Shown: one piece after another, positions 43,560 to 51,895 of the stretch
Numbering within the stretch: the stretch's first letter is position 1
Layout: each line of letters opens with the position of its first letter
Assembly: GCA_028382965.1 (NCBI GenBank)
Contig: JAOEUK010000006.1
Coordinates: forward strand, 79,527 to 139,093
DNA from: Candidatus Puniceispirillum sp.
GTDB lineage: Bacteria; Pseudomonadota; Alphaproteobacteria; Puniceispirillales; Puniceispirillaceae
Length of the DNA stretch: 59,567 nucleotides
Reading direction: 5' to 3'
Made by a program: the position numbers and the translations under genes
The notes under the pieces: model-generated
What the model was told of the DNA's origin: nothing
Seen by the model: the letters and a program-made list of their open reading frames with translations, nothing else
Databases searched by the model: none

Positions 43560-45131
43560 TTAAGATTTTTGGAACATGGCAAGCATGCGCCGTGTTACGA
43601 GAAAGCCGCCAAAGATATTAATTGCTGCGAAGAATACAGAAAGTGCAGCAAGTACGATCACAAGAATACCACTGGATCCAATCTGCAGCACGGCACCCAG
43701 AATGATAATTGACGAAATCGCATTAGTTATGGCCATCAGTGGAGTGTGTAGCGAGTGGCTGACGTTCCAGATCACCTGAAAACCAATAAATACAGATAGA
43801 ACAAAAACTATGAAGTGTTGCATGAAGCTGGCAGGTGCATAAGCTCCAACCAGGAGTATCAGTGCGCCGCCTACAGCCAACAAAGTAACTTGGTTCTTAG
43901 TTTGTTGTTTGAAAGTTTCGACTTCTTCGGCGCGGAGTTCTGCTGGTGTTTTTTCTTGGACAGCTTCCTTCGGCTTGGCTGCAATTGCCTGCACTTTGGG
44001 TGGTGGTGGTGGGAAAGTGACAGCACCCGCATGGACTGCAGTGACACCACGGATTACATCATCTTCCATATTATGGAATATCTGACCATTTTTTTCTGGC
44101 GTTAGGTCAGTCACCATATGCCGAATGTTTGTGGAGTATAAGGTGGAGGACTGTGCCGCCATACGACTTGGAAAATCAGTGTAGCCGACAACTGTCACAC
44201 CGTTTTTACTGACAATTTTTTGGTCTGGCACAGTCAAATCACAATTACCACCGCGTTCTGCTGCCAGATCAATCACAACTGAACCTGGCTTCATTGCTGC
44301 AACCATATCTGCTAGCCAAAGTTTTGGGGCATCGCGACCTGGAATTAAAGCTGTTGTAATTACTATGTCAACTTCAGGGGCTAATTCGCGAAACTTCTCC
44401 AATTGTTTTTCACGAAACTCTGGACTGGACGGAGCTGCATAGCCACCTGTTTTTGCACCATCTTGTTGAGCCTCTTCAAAATCCAGATAAACAAATTTAG
44501 CCCCCATTGACTCAATTTGTTCTGCCACTTCTGGCCGCACATCAAAGGCATATGTAATGGCTCCTAAAGAGGTTGCGGTGCCAATTGCCGCCAAACCAGC
44601 GACACCGGCGCCAACTACTAGCACTTTCGCTGGTGGAACTTTGCCAGCCGCTGTGATCTGCCCTGTAAAGAAGCGGCCAAAATTGTTTCCAGCTTCAATT
44701 ACAGATCTATAACCAGCGATGTTTGCCATTGAACTAAGCGCATCCATTTTTTGCGCTCGACTAATGCGTGGAACCATATCCATTGCGATTACACTGGCAC
44801 CATTTTTGGCAAGAAATTCCATTTGTCCAGTATTTTGTGATGGATAAAAAAATGAGATCAGCAATTTATTACTGGTTAGTCGCTTAGACTCTTTGGTGTT
44901 TGGAGGCTGCACTTTTGTAACAATATGGGCTGCTTTCCAAAGAGCTGCGGCCGTTTTTACAATTGTCACGCCTACGCTTTTGTAGGCGTGATCAGAAAAG
45001 CCAGCGGTTTGTCCAGCGCCACTTTCAATCACGCACTCATAACCAAGTTTTTGCAGTTGTACAGCGCTGTCTGGCGTCATTGCAACGCGGCTCTCACCAG
45101 CGAGCGTCTCTTTTGGGGCACCAATTATCAT
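43560..45131 (-). CDS. pntA: NAD(P) transhydrogenase subunit alpha (fused domain I and membrane domain)
   Basis: The 523-residue PntA binds NAD(H) and carries the first membrane helices. Domain I (residues 1-380) shows [59 protein letters not shown] and the [22 protein letters not shown] Rossmann motif. A linker with a proline-rich run (TFPPPPPK) leads to the C-terminal four-helix membrane part ([42 protein letters not shown]). In many alphaproteobacteria these parts are separate PntAA and PntAB proteins; here they are one chain, as in E. coli. It precedes pntB in a two-gene operon. Confidence 0.96.
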   Translation of the reverse strand: MIIGAPKETLAGESRVAMTPDSAVQLQKLGYECVIESGAGQTAGFSDHAYKSVGVTIVKTAAALWKAAHIVTKVQPPNTKESKRLTSNKLLISFFYPSQNTGQMEFLAKNGASVIAMDMVPRISRAQKMDALSSMANIAGYRSVIEAGNNFGRFFTGQITAAGKVPPAKVLVVGAGVAGLAAIGTATSLGAITYAFDVRPEVAEQIESMGAKFVYLDFEEAQQDGAKTGGYAAPSSPEFREKQLEKFRELAPEVDIVITTALIPGRDAPKLWLADMVAAMKPGSVVIDLAAERGGNCDLTVPDQKIVSKNGVTVVGYTDFPSRMAAQSSTLYSTNIRHMVTDLTPEKNGQIFHNMEDDVIRGVTAVHAGAVTFPPPPPKVQAIAAKPKEAVQEKTPAELRAEEVETFKQQTKNQVTLLAVGGALILLVGAYAPASFMQHFIVFVLSVFIGFQVIWNVSHSLHTPLMAITNAISSIIILGAVLQIGSSGILVIVLAALSVFFAAINIFGGFLVTRRMLAMFQKS

Positions 45132-45257
45132 GCTAAAAACCCATCCAATAACTTTTACAATATTACACTTCTTTGTTTTGGCTGATCAGTTCAGACTATG
45201 CAAGTCAAAACCGTGACTATCAAAAATAGCTGTAATTCTTAATAATGAGGTCCAATT

Positions 45258-45288
45258 TTAAAAAACCGCCAAATTGTTGGCGGTTTTA
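45258..45288 (-). terminator. Rho-independent terminator of rpsU
   Basis: An 11-base perfect stem (AAAACCGCCAA with TTGGCGGTTTT, plus strand 45262-45287) has a 4-base loop. On the minus strand it is followed by a T-rich run and lies just past the rpsU stop, making it a strong terminator there. Confidence 0.85.
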
Positions 45289-45320
45289 ATGTTGTGAAAG
45301 CTTATTATTGATAATCAGGG

Positions 45321-45524
45321 TTAATAGCCTTCGCGTTCCAAACGTTTGCGCATTAGCTTGCGCACCCGGCGGGTTGATTCGGCCGTTTCGCGCGCGCGGC
45401 GCTCAGATGGCTTTTCATAGGCCCGGCGGTTTTTCATTTCCCGGAACACACCCTCGCGCTGCATTTTCTTTTTAAGAACACGCAGTGCCTGATCAACATT
45501 ATTGTCTCTAACGGTGACGTACAC
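45321..45524 (-). CDS. rpsU: 30S ribosomal protein S21
   Basis: S21 helps 30S subunits bind mRNA. The product (67 residues) reads [37 protein letters not shown]..., with basic C-terminal [11 protein letters not shown], a textbook alphaproteobacterial S21. The frame continues upstream to 45587, but those extra 21 residues are not S21-like; the GTG at 45522-45524 gives the usual length and has AAGGG upstream. Another GTG (45531-45533) would add three residues. It is transcribed divergently from the COQ9-like gene and has a strong terminator after it. Confidence 0.93.
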   Translation of the reverse strand: MYVTVRDNNVDQALRVLKKKMQREGVFREMKNRRAYEKPSERRARETAESTRRVRKLMRKRLEREGY

Positions 45525-45734
45525 GTCATTCACATCCCTTCTAAAGATTGCTGGTAATCCGCTTTGAGTAGATCGTGGGTTTATCACAGCAAATCGGAAG
45601 TTGCAAACATTAAACCGTTGATCACAGATTGTAGGGGTGATATTCTTCTAATGGATTGTTTTTTGTTAAAAAAGTCCAATTGTGTTCAATCAAGCACTCT
45701 GGTCAAGACGCACTGCAACATAGGAGATAGTCTA

Positions 45735-46397
45735 TTGAGTGAAGAAAGCCCCTATTTTGATCCAATAGCTGTTGAGATCTTGCGCGCTTCAGTGCTGCAT
45801 GTGCCGTTTGATGGCTGGGGTGATGTTGCTCTCTTGTCTGGTGCTAGTGATTGTGGTTATGAAGCTGAGGCAGTTAGTGCTGCTTTTCCGCGCGGTGCAG
45901 TTGATGCTATCACCCTTTATTCACGGCTGGCAAACCAATCAATGGTTGAGATGTTCTTTGCGCTGCCCAAAAGTCCAGATAAGGTGCATTTGAAAATCCG
46001 TGCGTTAGTGCTTCTCCGTCTTGAGGTTGCACAGCCTAACAAAGATGCAGTGCGTCGTGCCTTGAGCATTCTTGCTATGCCAGCCCATGCAAAATTATCA
46101 GCCAAGTTATTATATGAAACAGTAGATACAATGTGGCGTACAGCGGGTCAGCAAGACACTAGCTTTTCATTTTACACAAAACGCGGTATTTTAGCTGCAG
46201 TTTACAGTGCCACAGTGCTAGCATGGCTCGCCGATAATAGTGGTAATTTGGATGGAACGACTGCATTTTTGGATCGGCGTCTTGTCGATGTATCGCGTAT
46301 TCCGAAATTAACTCAACCAATGAAAACAGTTGTGTCAGTCGGTGAACGTTTTGCTGGCACACTTATGCAAAGGTTTACAAAAAGATATTCACGGTAG
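45735..46397 (+). CDS. COQ9-family protein (RpsU-divergently transcribed)
   Basis: A 220-residue helical protein of the COQ9 family, a lipid-binding TetR-like fold needed for ubiquinone biosynthesis in mitochondria and named in alphaproteobacteria as rpsU-divergently transcribed protein. Matching features are ILRASVLHVPFDGWGDVAL, a central acidic-hydrophobic helix region (ALPKSPDKVHLKIRALVLLRLE), YETVDTMWRTAGQQDTSFSFYTKRGILAAVYSATVLAW and a C-terminal FLDRRLVDVSRIPK. The TTG at 45735 follows a good TAGGAG; a frame reaching back to 45564 looks non-coding. The conserved arrangement with rpsU strengthens the call. Confidence 0.87.
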   Translation: MSEESPYFDPIAVEILRASVLHVPFDGWGDVALLSGASDCGYEAEAVSAAFPRGAVDAITLYSRLANQSMVEMFFALPKSPDKVHLKIRALVLLRLEVAQPNKDAVRRALSILAMPAHAKLSAKLLYETVDTMWRTAGQQDTSFSFYTKRGILAAVYSATVLAWLADNSGNLDGTTAFLDRRLVDVSRIPKLTQPMKTVVSVGERFAGTLMQRFTKRYSR

Positions 46398-46572
46398 TTG
46401 ATATGGTTTAATCCATTTGTTTTAGTGTATTTCTGACTTTGCCGATTGAGTGCCCGCCGTGCTCAAATTAGACTTTACGCCAAAAATATTTACGACATAA
46501 TTTTGAAGCAAATCATTGATTTTGCAAGATTTTGAGACAATAAACTAATTTGGCTATCTGTAAGGGGGCACT

Positions 46573-47490
46573 ATGCCGATCAAGGTACCTGATAATTTGC
46601 CAGCGCTTGAAGCTCTACATGCCGAATCTGTCGATATTATGCCGCAACAGGAAGCTTCTAGCCAAGATATACGTCCATTGCGCTTGCTACTGTTGAACTT
46701 AATGCCAAAAAAGCGGGATACAGAAATTCAGTTCGCAAGGCTCTTTGGTAATACGCCTCTGCAGGTAGAAATGATTTTGATGACAACGGCTAGTTATACG
46801 CCACGTAATACTGAGTCTGGCTATTTGCGCCGCTTTTATCGTCAACTTGATGATGTGCGCAAAGATTATTTTGATGCTTTAATTTTAACTGGAGCACCTG
46901 TTGAAACCTTACCGTTCGAAAATGTGACATACTGGTCAGAGTTGACAGAAATCATGGAGTGGTCGCGAACGCACTGTTTTCGACGTTTAGGCATTTGCTG
47001 GGGTGCACAAGCACTTTTGTGGCATTTTCACAAGGTGAAAAAGTATGAACTTGAATCTAAGCTATTTGGAATATTTGAGCACCAGCTAAGTAACGTGTCG
47101 GGCCGGCTGATGAATGGATTCACTGATAGGTTTCCAATGCCAGCATCACGCCACACGATGAATAGAAGTGACGATTTGGCCGCTGCTGGCCTTAATGTTT
47201 TAGCTGAAGGTGGCGTTTGTGGTGCGGGTATGGCTCGGGACCCAGCGACCGGTGATTTATTTTTGTTTAATCATCTTGAATACGATGCAACAACGCTTGG
47301 CGATGAATACCAGCGTGATGCCGCGGCTGGAGTGAATACGGCATTGCCGCAGAACTACTTTCCCTCTGATGATCCTGCACTGCCCCCAATCAATCATTGG
47401 CGGCCCTTTGCTTTTTTGCTAATAGCAAACTGGATTAATGACCTTTACCAGGCAACGCCATTTGATTTAACGGAAATTGGCAAAAAATAA
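46573..47490 (+). CDS. metA: Homoserine O-acyltransferase (MetA family, predicted acetyltransferase)
   Basis: MetA activates homoserine for methionine synthesis. The 305-residue protein has LNLMPKKRDTEIQFARLFGNTPLQVEMILM near residue 40, the glutamate in TGAPVETLPFENVTYW at residue 111, the nucleophile Cys142 in GICWGAQALLW, and GVCGAGMARDPATGDLFLFNHLEYDATTLGDEY with the catalytic His/Glu pair. Glu at 111, instead of Gly of the E. coli enzyme, is reported to switch the donor from succinyl-CoA to acetyl-CoA, so acetylhomoserine is the likely product. GGGGGC before the ATG is a reasonable ribosome-binding site. The 175-base leader may be regulatory. Confidence 0.94.
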   Translation: MPIKVPDNLPALEALHAESVDIMPQQEASSQDIRPLRLLLLNLMPKKRDTEIQFARLFGNTPLQVEMILMTTASYTPRNTESGYLRRFYRQLDDVRKDYFDALILTGAPVETLPFENVTYWSELTEIMEWSRTHCFRRLGICWGAQALLWHFHKVKKYELESKLFGIFEHQLSNVSGRLMNGFTDRFPMPASRHTMNRSDDLAAAGLNVLAEGGVCGAGMARDPATGDLFLFNHLEYDATTLGDEYQRDAAAGVNTALPQNYFPSDDPALPPINHWRPFAFLLIANWINDLYQATPFDLTEIGKK

Positions 47491-47519
47491 CCTTTGCCTT
47501 GAAGCGTATTCAGTTTTAT

Positions 47520-48590
47520 TTACTTAAGGCTGATTTGGCGGTTTGTATGCCCCATTTTCCGGCCAATTTTTATCTCTGTCTTACCGTAAAGGTGGAGGTG
47601 AACTTCAGGTGTATTGCTAAGCTCTCCAAGTCTAGTCATATCTTCACCAAGCAGGTTATCCATTTGCCATTTGCCATAGCAATGAGTGCTACCTAATGGC
47701 ATGCCAGCTACAGCACGGATTAACTGAGTAAATTGACTGCAAGCACATCCTTCAATAGTCCAGTGAAAAGAGTTGTGTGGTCGTGGTGCAATTTCATTGA
47801 ATAACAGTTGGTTATCATCAGTAACAAAGGTCTCCAGGGCTAATAAACCCACAACATCTAGCGCGTTGGCGAGATCGTGAACGGCAGTTTGTCCAGAGTT
47901 TAGCAGTGCGTCTGATAGGTCTGCTGGAGCAATTGAACGCGCTAGAATACCATTGTTATGGTAATTCAAACTTGGTGGGAATAGGGAGACAGTTCCATCA
48001 GTGCTCCGGGCGGCTAGAAAACTTGCTTCGGCACAAAACGGCACCATCTCTTCTAAAATAGCATCATTTGTCTGTAGTGATTTAAAAATGACATCAAGAT
48101 CATCGCCGCTCGAGATCTTTGCTTGTCCTTTGCCGTCGTATCCAAGTTGGCAAGTTTTCAAAATACCATTGCCATTAAGTTCAGTCATTGCCGCATGTAA
48201 ATCAGCGACATTAGCAATATGCCAGAATGCTGGTGTTTTAATACCAAGCTTTTGAGCCAGCTTTTTTTCACGAATGCGATGTTGTGCAGTATGAAGAGCT
48301 GCTTGTCCTGGGCTCACAAGGCAATGCTGACTGAGAAACGCCATCGTGCTTGCAGGAACATTTTCAAATTCACTTGTAACAGCATCGATATTGTTTGCGA
48401 ATAACGCAAGAGACTTTCGATCATCATAGTTGGCCTGAGTACTTTCATGAGCAATATCACCGGCTGGGCTATTACTGGCATCGGGCGCATAAACATGGGT
48501 GCGAAGCCCCAATTGACTTGCAGCAATTACAAGCATCCTGCCAAGCTGTCCACTGCCTAGAATGCCAATGGTTTTTTGAGGTGTGAACAT
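47520..48590 (-). CDS. purK: 5-(carboxyamino)imidazole ribonucleotide synthase
   Basis: PurK makes N5-CAIR from AIR, bicarbonate and ATP in purine biosynthesis. The ATP-grasp protein (356 residues) begins TPQKTIGILGSGQLGRML, continues with VTSEFENVPASTMAFL, the grasp loop LKTCQLGYDGKGQ near residue 145 and LFNEIAPRPHNSFHWTIEGC near 275, all typical. An ATG at 48620 is also in frame but would overlap purE by 23 bases and has no ribosome-binding site; 48590 gives the usual length. It lies 7 bases after the purE stop, so the purEK operon is standard. Confidence 0.92.
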   Translation of the reverse strand: MFTPQKTIGILGSGQLGRMLVIAASQLGLRTHVYAPDASNSPAGDIAHESTQANYDDRKSLALFANNIDAVTSEFENVPASTMAFLSQHCLVSPGQAALHTAQHRIREKKLAQKLGIKTPAFWHIANVADLHAAMTELNGNGILKTCQLGYDGKGQAKISSGDDLDVIFKSLQTNDAILEEMVPFCAEASFLAARSTDGTVSLFPPSLNYHNNGILARSIAPADLSDALLNSGQTAVHDLANALDVVGLLALETFVTDDNQLLFNEIAPRPHNSFHWTIEGCACSQFTQLIRAVAGMPLGSTHCYGKWQMDNLLGEDMTRLGELSNTPEVHLHLYGKTEIKIGRKMGHTNRQISLK

Positions 48591-48597
48591 CGACAGG

Positions 48598-49092
48598 TTA
48601 TTCTGGGATTTCTGGGACATTGCTAGTTTGACTTTTTCGCCAAGTAATTATTTTTTTACGAAGTTCAGCATCTGATAAAGCAAGAATTTGAATGGATAGC
48701 AAGGCAGCATTCTTTGCTCCAGAGACACCAATGGCAAGAGTGCCAACTGGAACTCCGGCAGGCATTTGTACAATTGACAATAGCGAATCCATACCATTGA
48801 GTGAAGCTGACTCAACTGGCACACCAAGAACGGGAAGGTGAGTATGAGCGGCAATCATTCCTGGCAAATGGGCCGCGCCTCCGGCGCCAGCAATGATAAT
48901 TTCAAAACCGTTGTCATGTGCGGTTTCGGAAAAGCTGGCAAGGCGCGCTGGTGTTCGATGTGCAGAAATTATTTTTACATCATGTGCTAAGCCGAATTGG
49001 CTAATAATATTGGCAGCTTCTTTCATAGTTGACCAGTCAGATTGGCTGCCCATGCAGATGGCGATACGTGATTGCAATGATTTTGTCGTCAT
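48598..49092 (-). CDS. purE: 5-(carboxyamino)imidazole ribonucleotide mutase
   Basis: PurE (class I) isomerises N5-CAIR to CAIR. The 164-residue protein has the family motif [21 protein letters not shown] at the start, [12 protein letters not shown] near residue 45, [19 protein letters not shown] near 70, and [12 protein letters not shown] near 110. It is the first gene of purEK on the minus strand. The ATG at 49092 is preceded by a modest purine stretch. Very secure. Confidence 0.97.
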   Translation of the reverse strand: MTTKSLQSRIAICMGSQSDWSTMKEAANIISQFGLAHDVKIISAHRTPARLASFSETAHDNGFEIIIAGAGGAAHLPGMIAAHTHLPVLGVPVESASLNGMDSLLSIVQMPAGVPVGTLAIGVSGAKNAALLSIQILALSDAELRKKIITWRKSQTSNVPEIPE

Positions 49093-49188
49093 AGAATTCT
49101 CAATTTACACTTTTTGATATCCCAACAGGCCAGCCTAATTTAGGAAAAACAATGATTTATTACTGTTAGATTGTAATGCTTACCAACG

Positions 49189-49404
49189 TCAAGCAATGAT
49201 ATTTGGTAAAATACGGCTACGAAGTTTGGTTATTTCATCTTTTAATGCAAGCTTACGTTTTTTTAGTCTTTGTAGCTTTAGTTGATCAAATGGTAAGTCT
49301 TCACCGAGTCGTTCAATCACTGCATCAAGATCGTGATGCTCACTTTCCAAAGTAGCAATCTGATGCAGAACCTTATCTTTCGTTTCAACGGATTCGACGT
49401 TCAA
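49189..49404 (-). CDS. DUF465 (YdcH-like) protein
   Basis: The 71-residue protein is a short helical hairpin with the DUF465 core: LESEHHDLDAVIERL at residues 18-32 and DQLKLQRLKKRKLALKDEITKLRSRI at residues 40-65. The family is widespread in alphaproteobacteria and other proteobacteria, its role is undefined. It shares the strand and region with purEK and the DUF1013 gene, being 28 bases downstream of the latter. Confidence 0.9.
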   Translation of the reverse strand: MNVESVETKDKVLHQIATLESEHHDLDAVIERLGEDLPFDQLKLQRLKKRKLALKDEITKLRSRILPNIIA

Positions 49405-49432
49405 CTAAGGCTCCTCTGCGGCGCATGTCTGT

Positions 49433-49996
49433 TTATGGCAATTCAGATATATTTGACACTTGTTCTTCAGTTTGGGTAGAGCCTCCAGCTTTCTCAATAG
49501 CGGCATTCAGATCATCCTGCCGGCAAAGTCCTAACATAGCTGGATGTTTTGCGGTAATATTAGCAATATTCCAATGTGATCGTTCACGGATTTTTGTAAT
49601 TGTTTCTTTGGTTGTTCCAATTAGTTTGATGATTTGGGAGTCTTTTAATTCTTGGTGGTGTTTCACAAGCCACATGATTGCATCTGGCTTATCGCCACGC
49701 CTAGCCACTGGCACATAGCGTGGGCCCTTTGTACGCCTATTGGGTGTCGGTAAATGTGAAGTAGCCAAAACCATTACAGCAGTTGCATCTGCTTCGCAGC
49801 GATCAAGCTCAGAGCGGGTAATCTGCGCGTTTAAAATAGGATCATAGCCTTGAATGCCGATTCCTGCCTCTCCGTCGGCAATTGATTGAACTTCAAGCGG
49901 GTGCAGGTTGCAAAAGGTGCCAATCTGCTCAAAAGACAGTGAAGTATTGTCAATCAGCCAAACTGCGGTGGCTTTGGGCATCAAAATTTGTGTCAT
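49433..49996 (-). CDS. DUF1013 / TrcR-like cell-cycle transcriptional regulator
   Basis: This 187-residue protein is a clear DUF1013 member, an alphaproteobacteria-restricted family; the Caulobacter-group member TrcR binds DNA and RNA polymerase in the cell-cycle network. The invariant start MTQILMPKATAVWLIDNT, then EVQSIADGEAGIGIQGYDPI, and the helix-turn-helix-like DAIMWLVKHHQELKDSQIIKLIGTTKETITKIRERSHWN support this. The C-terminal Gln-rich GGSTQTEEQVSNI tail is lineage-specific. Upstream region 49997-50201 is AT-rich and without a gene. Confidence 0.9.
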   Translation of the reverse strand: MTQILMPKATAVWLIDNTSLSFEQIGTFCNLHPLEVQSIADGEAGIGIQGYDPILNAQITRSELDRCEADATAVMVLATSHLPTPNRRTKGPRYVPVARRGDKPDAIMWLVKHHQELKDSQIIKLIGTTKETITKIRERSHWNIANITAKHPAMLGLCRQDDLNAAIEKAGGSTQTEEQVSNISELP

Positions 49997-50201
49997 TTAT
50001 TTTACCTGCTGCCGCCCCAGCCCCCTTCAGTATTAAGTGTGTGAGCCAGGTGCGTTTTGTTCATTAGGATTAAAGGAAACTCAACTTCTTATAAGCAGGA
50101 TTTAAACGTATTGCAAAGACTGCCTTTGCTGAGGCCGTGAAAAAGTGCAAATTAAGTTTTAGAAATCCTTTGGTAAATGCATAAAAATGTGGAAGGAAAT
50201 C

Positions 50202-50351
50202 ATGGATGATGAGTTGAAGCACTTAAAAACTGGACTGCTGGTTGATATACAATGTTGGAATATTAATGATCTATAATACTATGTTGGAATTATGCAAACT
50301 GAGATTGAGCGTGTTGAAAAGTTAATCGGTAAAAAAACAAAATACAGTTAA
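50202..50351 (+). pseudogene. Small DUF1192-like ORF broken by an in-frame stop
   Basis: ATG 50202 has GAAGGA seven bases upstream. The frame reads MDDELKHLKTGLLVD...NINDL, hits TAA at 50274-50276, then continues YYVGIMQTEIERVEKLIGKK to a stop at 50349. The two halves together match the length (about 49 codons) and layout of DUF1192 proteins: a DDEL-type acidic start, a S/NVEEL-like turn, then a coiled EIxRxExxIxKK helix. TAA would be one base from GAA, so a single nonsense change is enough. Either a recent pseudogene or an error in the sequence. Confidence 0.45.
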
Positions 50352-50403
50352 CTGCAAATGTTTTCTTTGTTTCCAGCATTGATTATATTCCATACTCAAA
50401 AAG

Positions 50404-51339
50404 CTAATTTTTGGTCGGGTGTGGCAGTGGCGTCATCCATTCTGGCACAGCAAGTGTTGCAGCCTTGCCACCAACTTTTAAGCCGCCATTAGTGCTCTCA
50501 AGGATGGAATTAATATCGGTAATTTTTAACAGCGCAAGACAAATTGCTGATATATCCTTTGGATTGCCTGTGGTGTTGAACGGAGCGGTGGATTTACTGT
50601 TGCCAATTATTTTTTCATTCCAGACGATTCCACTGTCTATTATTGGCGGTTCACCCTCTACTACTAAAGGTACAAGACGACGTTTGACAAGCCCACGGTA
50701 GTGCATGCGTGCAGTAACTTCTTGGCCAACATAGCATCCCTTTTCAAAGTCCACAGCACCTAATTGGTCAAGTCCAGCTTCCAGCATCAATGCACGTTCA
50801 GGAATTAAATCAATAGAGCCCTCGGGAATCCCAGCAGCAATACGACTTTTGTGCCAGGCAATTATGTCCCCGTTAGTCGCTGGCATTTGGCTGTCGTGAA
50901 CAATGACATGGATACCCAATGCATTGCTACGTGGGTCAATACACGACATTATGGTTGTTATCCCATCTAGCATATCACTATTTATTTTACTGCTGGAATT
51001 ATGGTTTTGTATTAATAGGTACAGTTGAAAATTTGGTTCCAATGACAATTCAATTGGTCGGCGAAGGCGATATCGGCGAAGTCGTGTGAAAAGGTCATCG
51101 CAACGAGCCGCATCACTTCGCAAAATAAAATGACTCTGTTTAGGTCGGTATACCATAATGTCAATTAAAATTCGGCCTTGCGCCGTTAGTAATGCGCAAG
51201 GGCAGCATGATCCAACACGAAGGGTTTCAACATTCGCTGTTATGATGGATTGTAAAAAAGCGCAAGCCTCCTCACCATCAACCGAAATGAACCCAGTGTC
51301 GGGATGGTGGACCAGGGTTGCATGATTTTTTGGTGTCAT
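50404..51339 (-). CDS. ygfZ: YgfZ/GcvT-family folate-dependent iron-sulfur cluster maintenance protein
   Basis: This 311-residue tetrahydrofolate-binding GcvT-like protein helps repair or assemble Fe-S clusters. It shows LTAQGRILIDIMVYR near residue 55, the diagnostic DFEKGCYVGQEVTARMHYRG motif at about residues 200-220 (the K-G-C-Y-x-G-Q-E box), and a barrel-shaped C-terminal segment with RRLVPLVVEG. The absence of the T-protein aminomethyl chemistry residues separates it from GcvT. It is a lone minus-strand gene; the next ATG-sharing neighbour is 37 bases away. Confidence 0.92.
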   Translation of the reverse strand: MTPKNHATLVHHPDTGFISVDGEEACAFLQSIITANVETLRVGSCCPCALLTAQGRILIDIMVYRPKQSHFILRSDAARCDDLFTRLRRYRLRRPIELSLEPNFQLYLLIQNHNSSSKINSDMLDGITTIMSCIDPRSNALGIHVIVHDSQMPATNGDIIAWHKSRIAAGIPEGSIDLIPERALMLEAGLDQLGAVDFEKGCYVGQEVTARMHYRGLVKRRLVPLVVEGEPPIIDSGIVWNEKIIGNSKSTAPFNTTGNPKDISAICLALLKITDINSILESTNGGLKVGGKAATLAVPEWMTPLPHPTKN

Positions 51340-51376
51340 GAAGTGCTCTCATCTTATCAAAATGGTGGTGATATGT

Positions 51377-51895
51377 TTATTTAACAATGGTTACCTTGCC
51401 CTTGTATGGGGCGATATAAAATCGGCGTTTTCCAGCCCAAAAGCAGCGTTTCTTATCCGGCCATATCTCTCGATAAGCTCCGGTGTCTTCAAAATAAAAA
51501 ATTTGCGTGCAGCCAAAATAACTAACTTTAAATTGCTTTTTGCCAAGCGTTAGTTTGCCTCGGTCAGTGCGTGAAATATTCACAGTGGGTTCGCTTGATG
51601 AAAAGCATTGTCCTACTTTACTTCCTCTGCAAGCTGTCTCAGTTGAGCCAATCATGCGGATATAACGCAATCGACCCTCGGCTAACTGGAATCCTTCGTC
51701 ATCAAACATTTTGCAATCATCATCTGGTGCAACTTGGCTCCGGGCAAACTCGCAACTGAACCAAAAACCTGGCCATTCCTCCCCATTCACAGAAAAATCA
51801 CTCGTGTCTGCCTGTGCAGAAAGAGGAATGATGATTGACCCAATGAGACCTATGAAAATATTTAAAACAGAATGATACATTAGAGTATCATTCAC
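51377..51895 (-). CDS. Hypothetical secreted small protein
   Basis: The 172-residue product is not recognised. Its N-terminus (MNDTLMYHSVLNIFIGLIGSI plus IPLSAQA) is a likely signal peptide, cutting before DTSDF. The mature part has six cysteines, in SCEFAR, DDCKMF, ACRGS, QCFSS, GCTQIF and RCFWAG, so three disulfides are possible in the periplasm. Trp and Tyr are frequent and it ends KGKVTIVK. Its start ATG overlaps the MFS stop (ATGA), suggesting co-translation. The second ATG (MYHSV) is an alternative start. A partner of the upstream transporter is possible but unsupported. Confidence 0.6.
   Translation of the reverse strand: MNDTLMYHSVLNIFIGLIGSIIIPLSAQADTSDFSVNGEEWPGFWFSCEFARSQVAPDDDCKMFDDEGFQLAEGRLRYIRMIGSTETACRGSKVGQCFSSSEPTVNISRTDRGKLTLGKKQFKVSYFGCTQIFYFEDTGAYREIWPDKKRCFWAGKRRFYIAPYKGKVTIVK

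Noticed and set aside
45564-45734. Longer N-terminus for the COQ9-like gene
   Set aside because: It would overlap the rpsU promoter and start; the TTG at 45735 has a good ribosome site, and the extra residues resemble no family.
46490-46572. SAM-II riboswitch before metA
   Set aside because: The expected GC-rich P1 stem and the conserved core order are not present; only partial resemblance. Kept as a low-interest finding about the leader.
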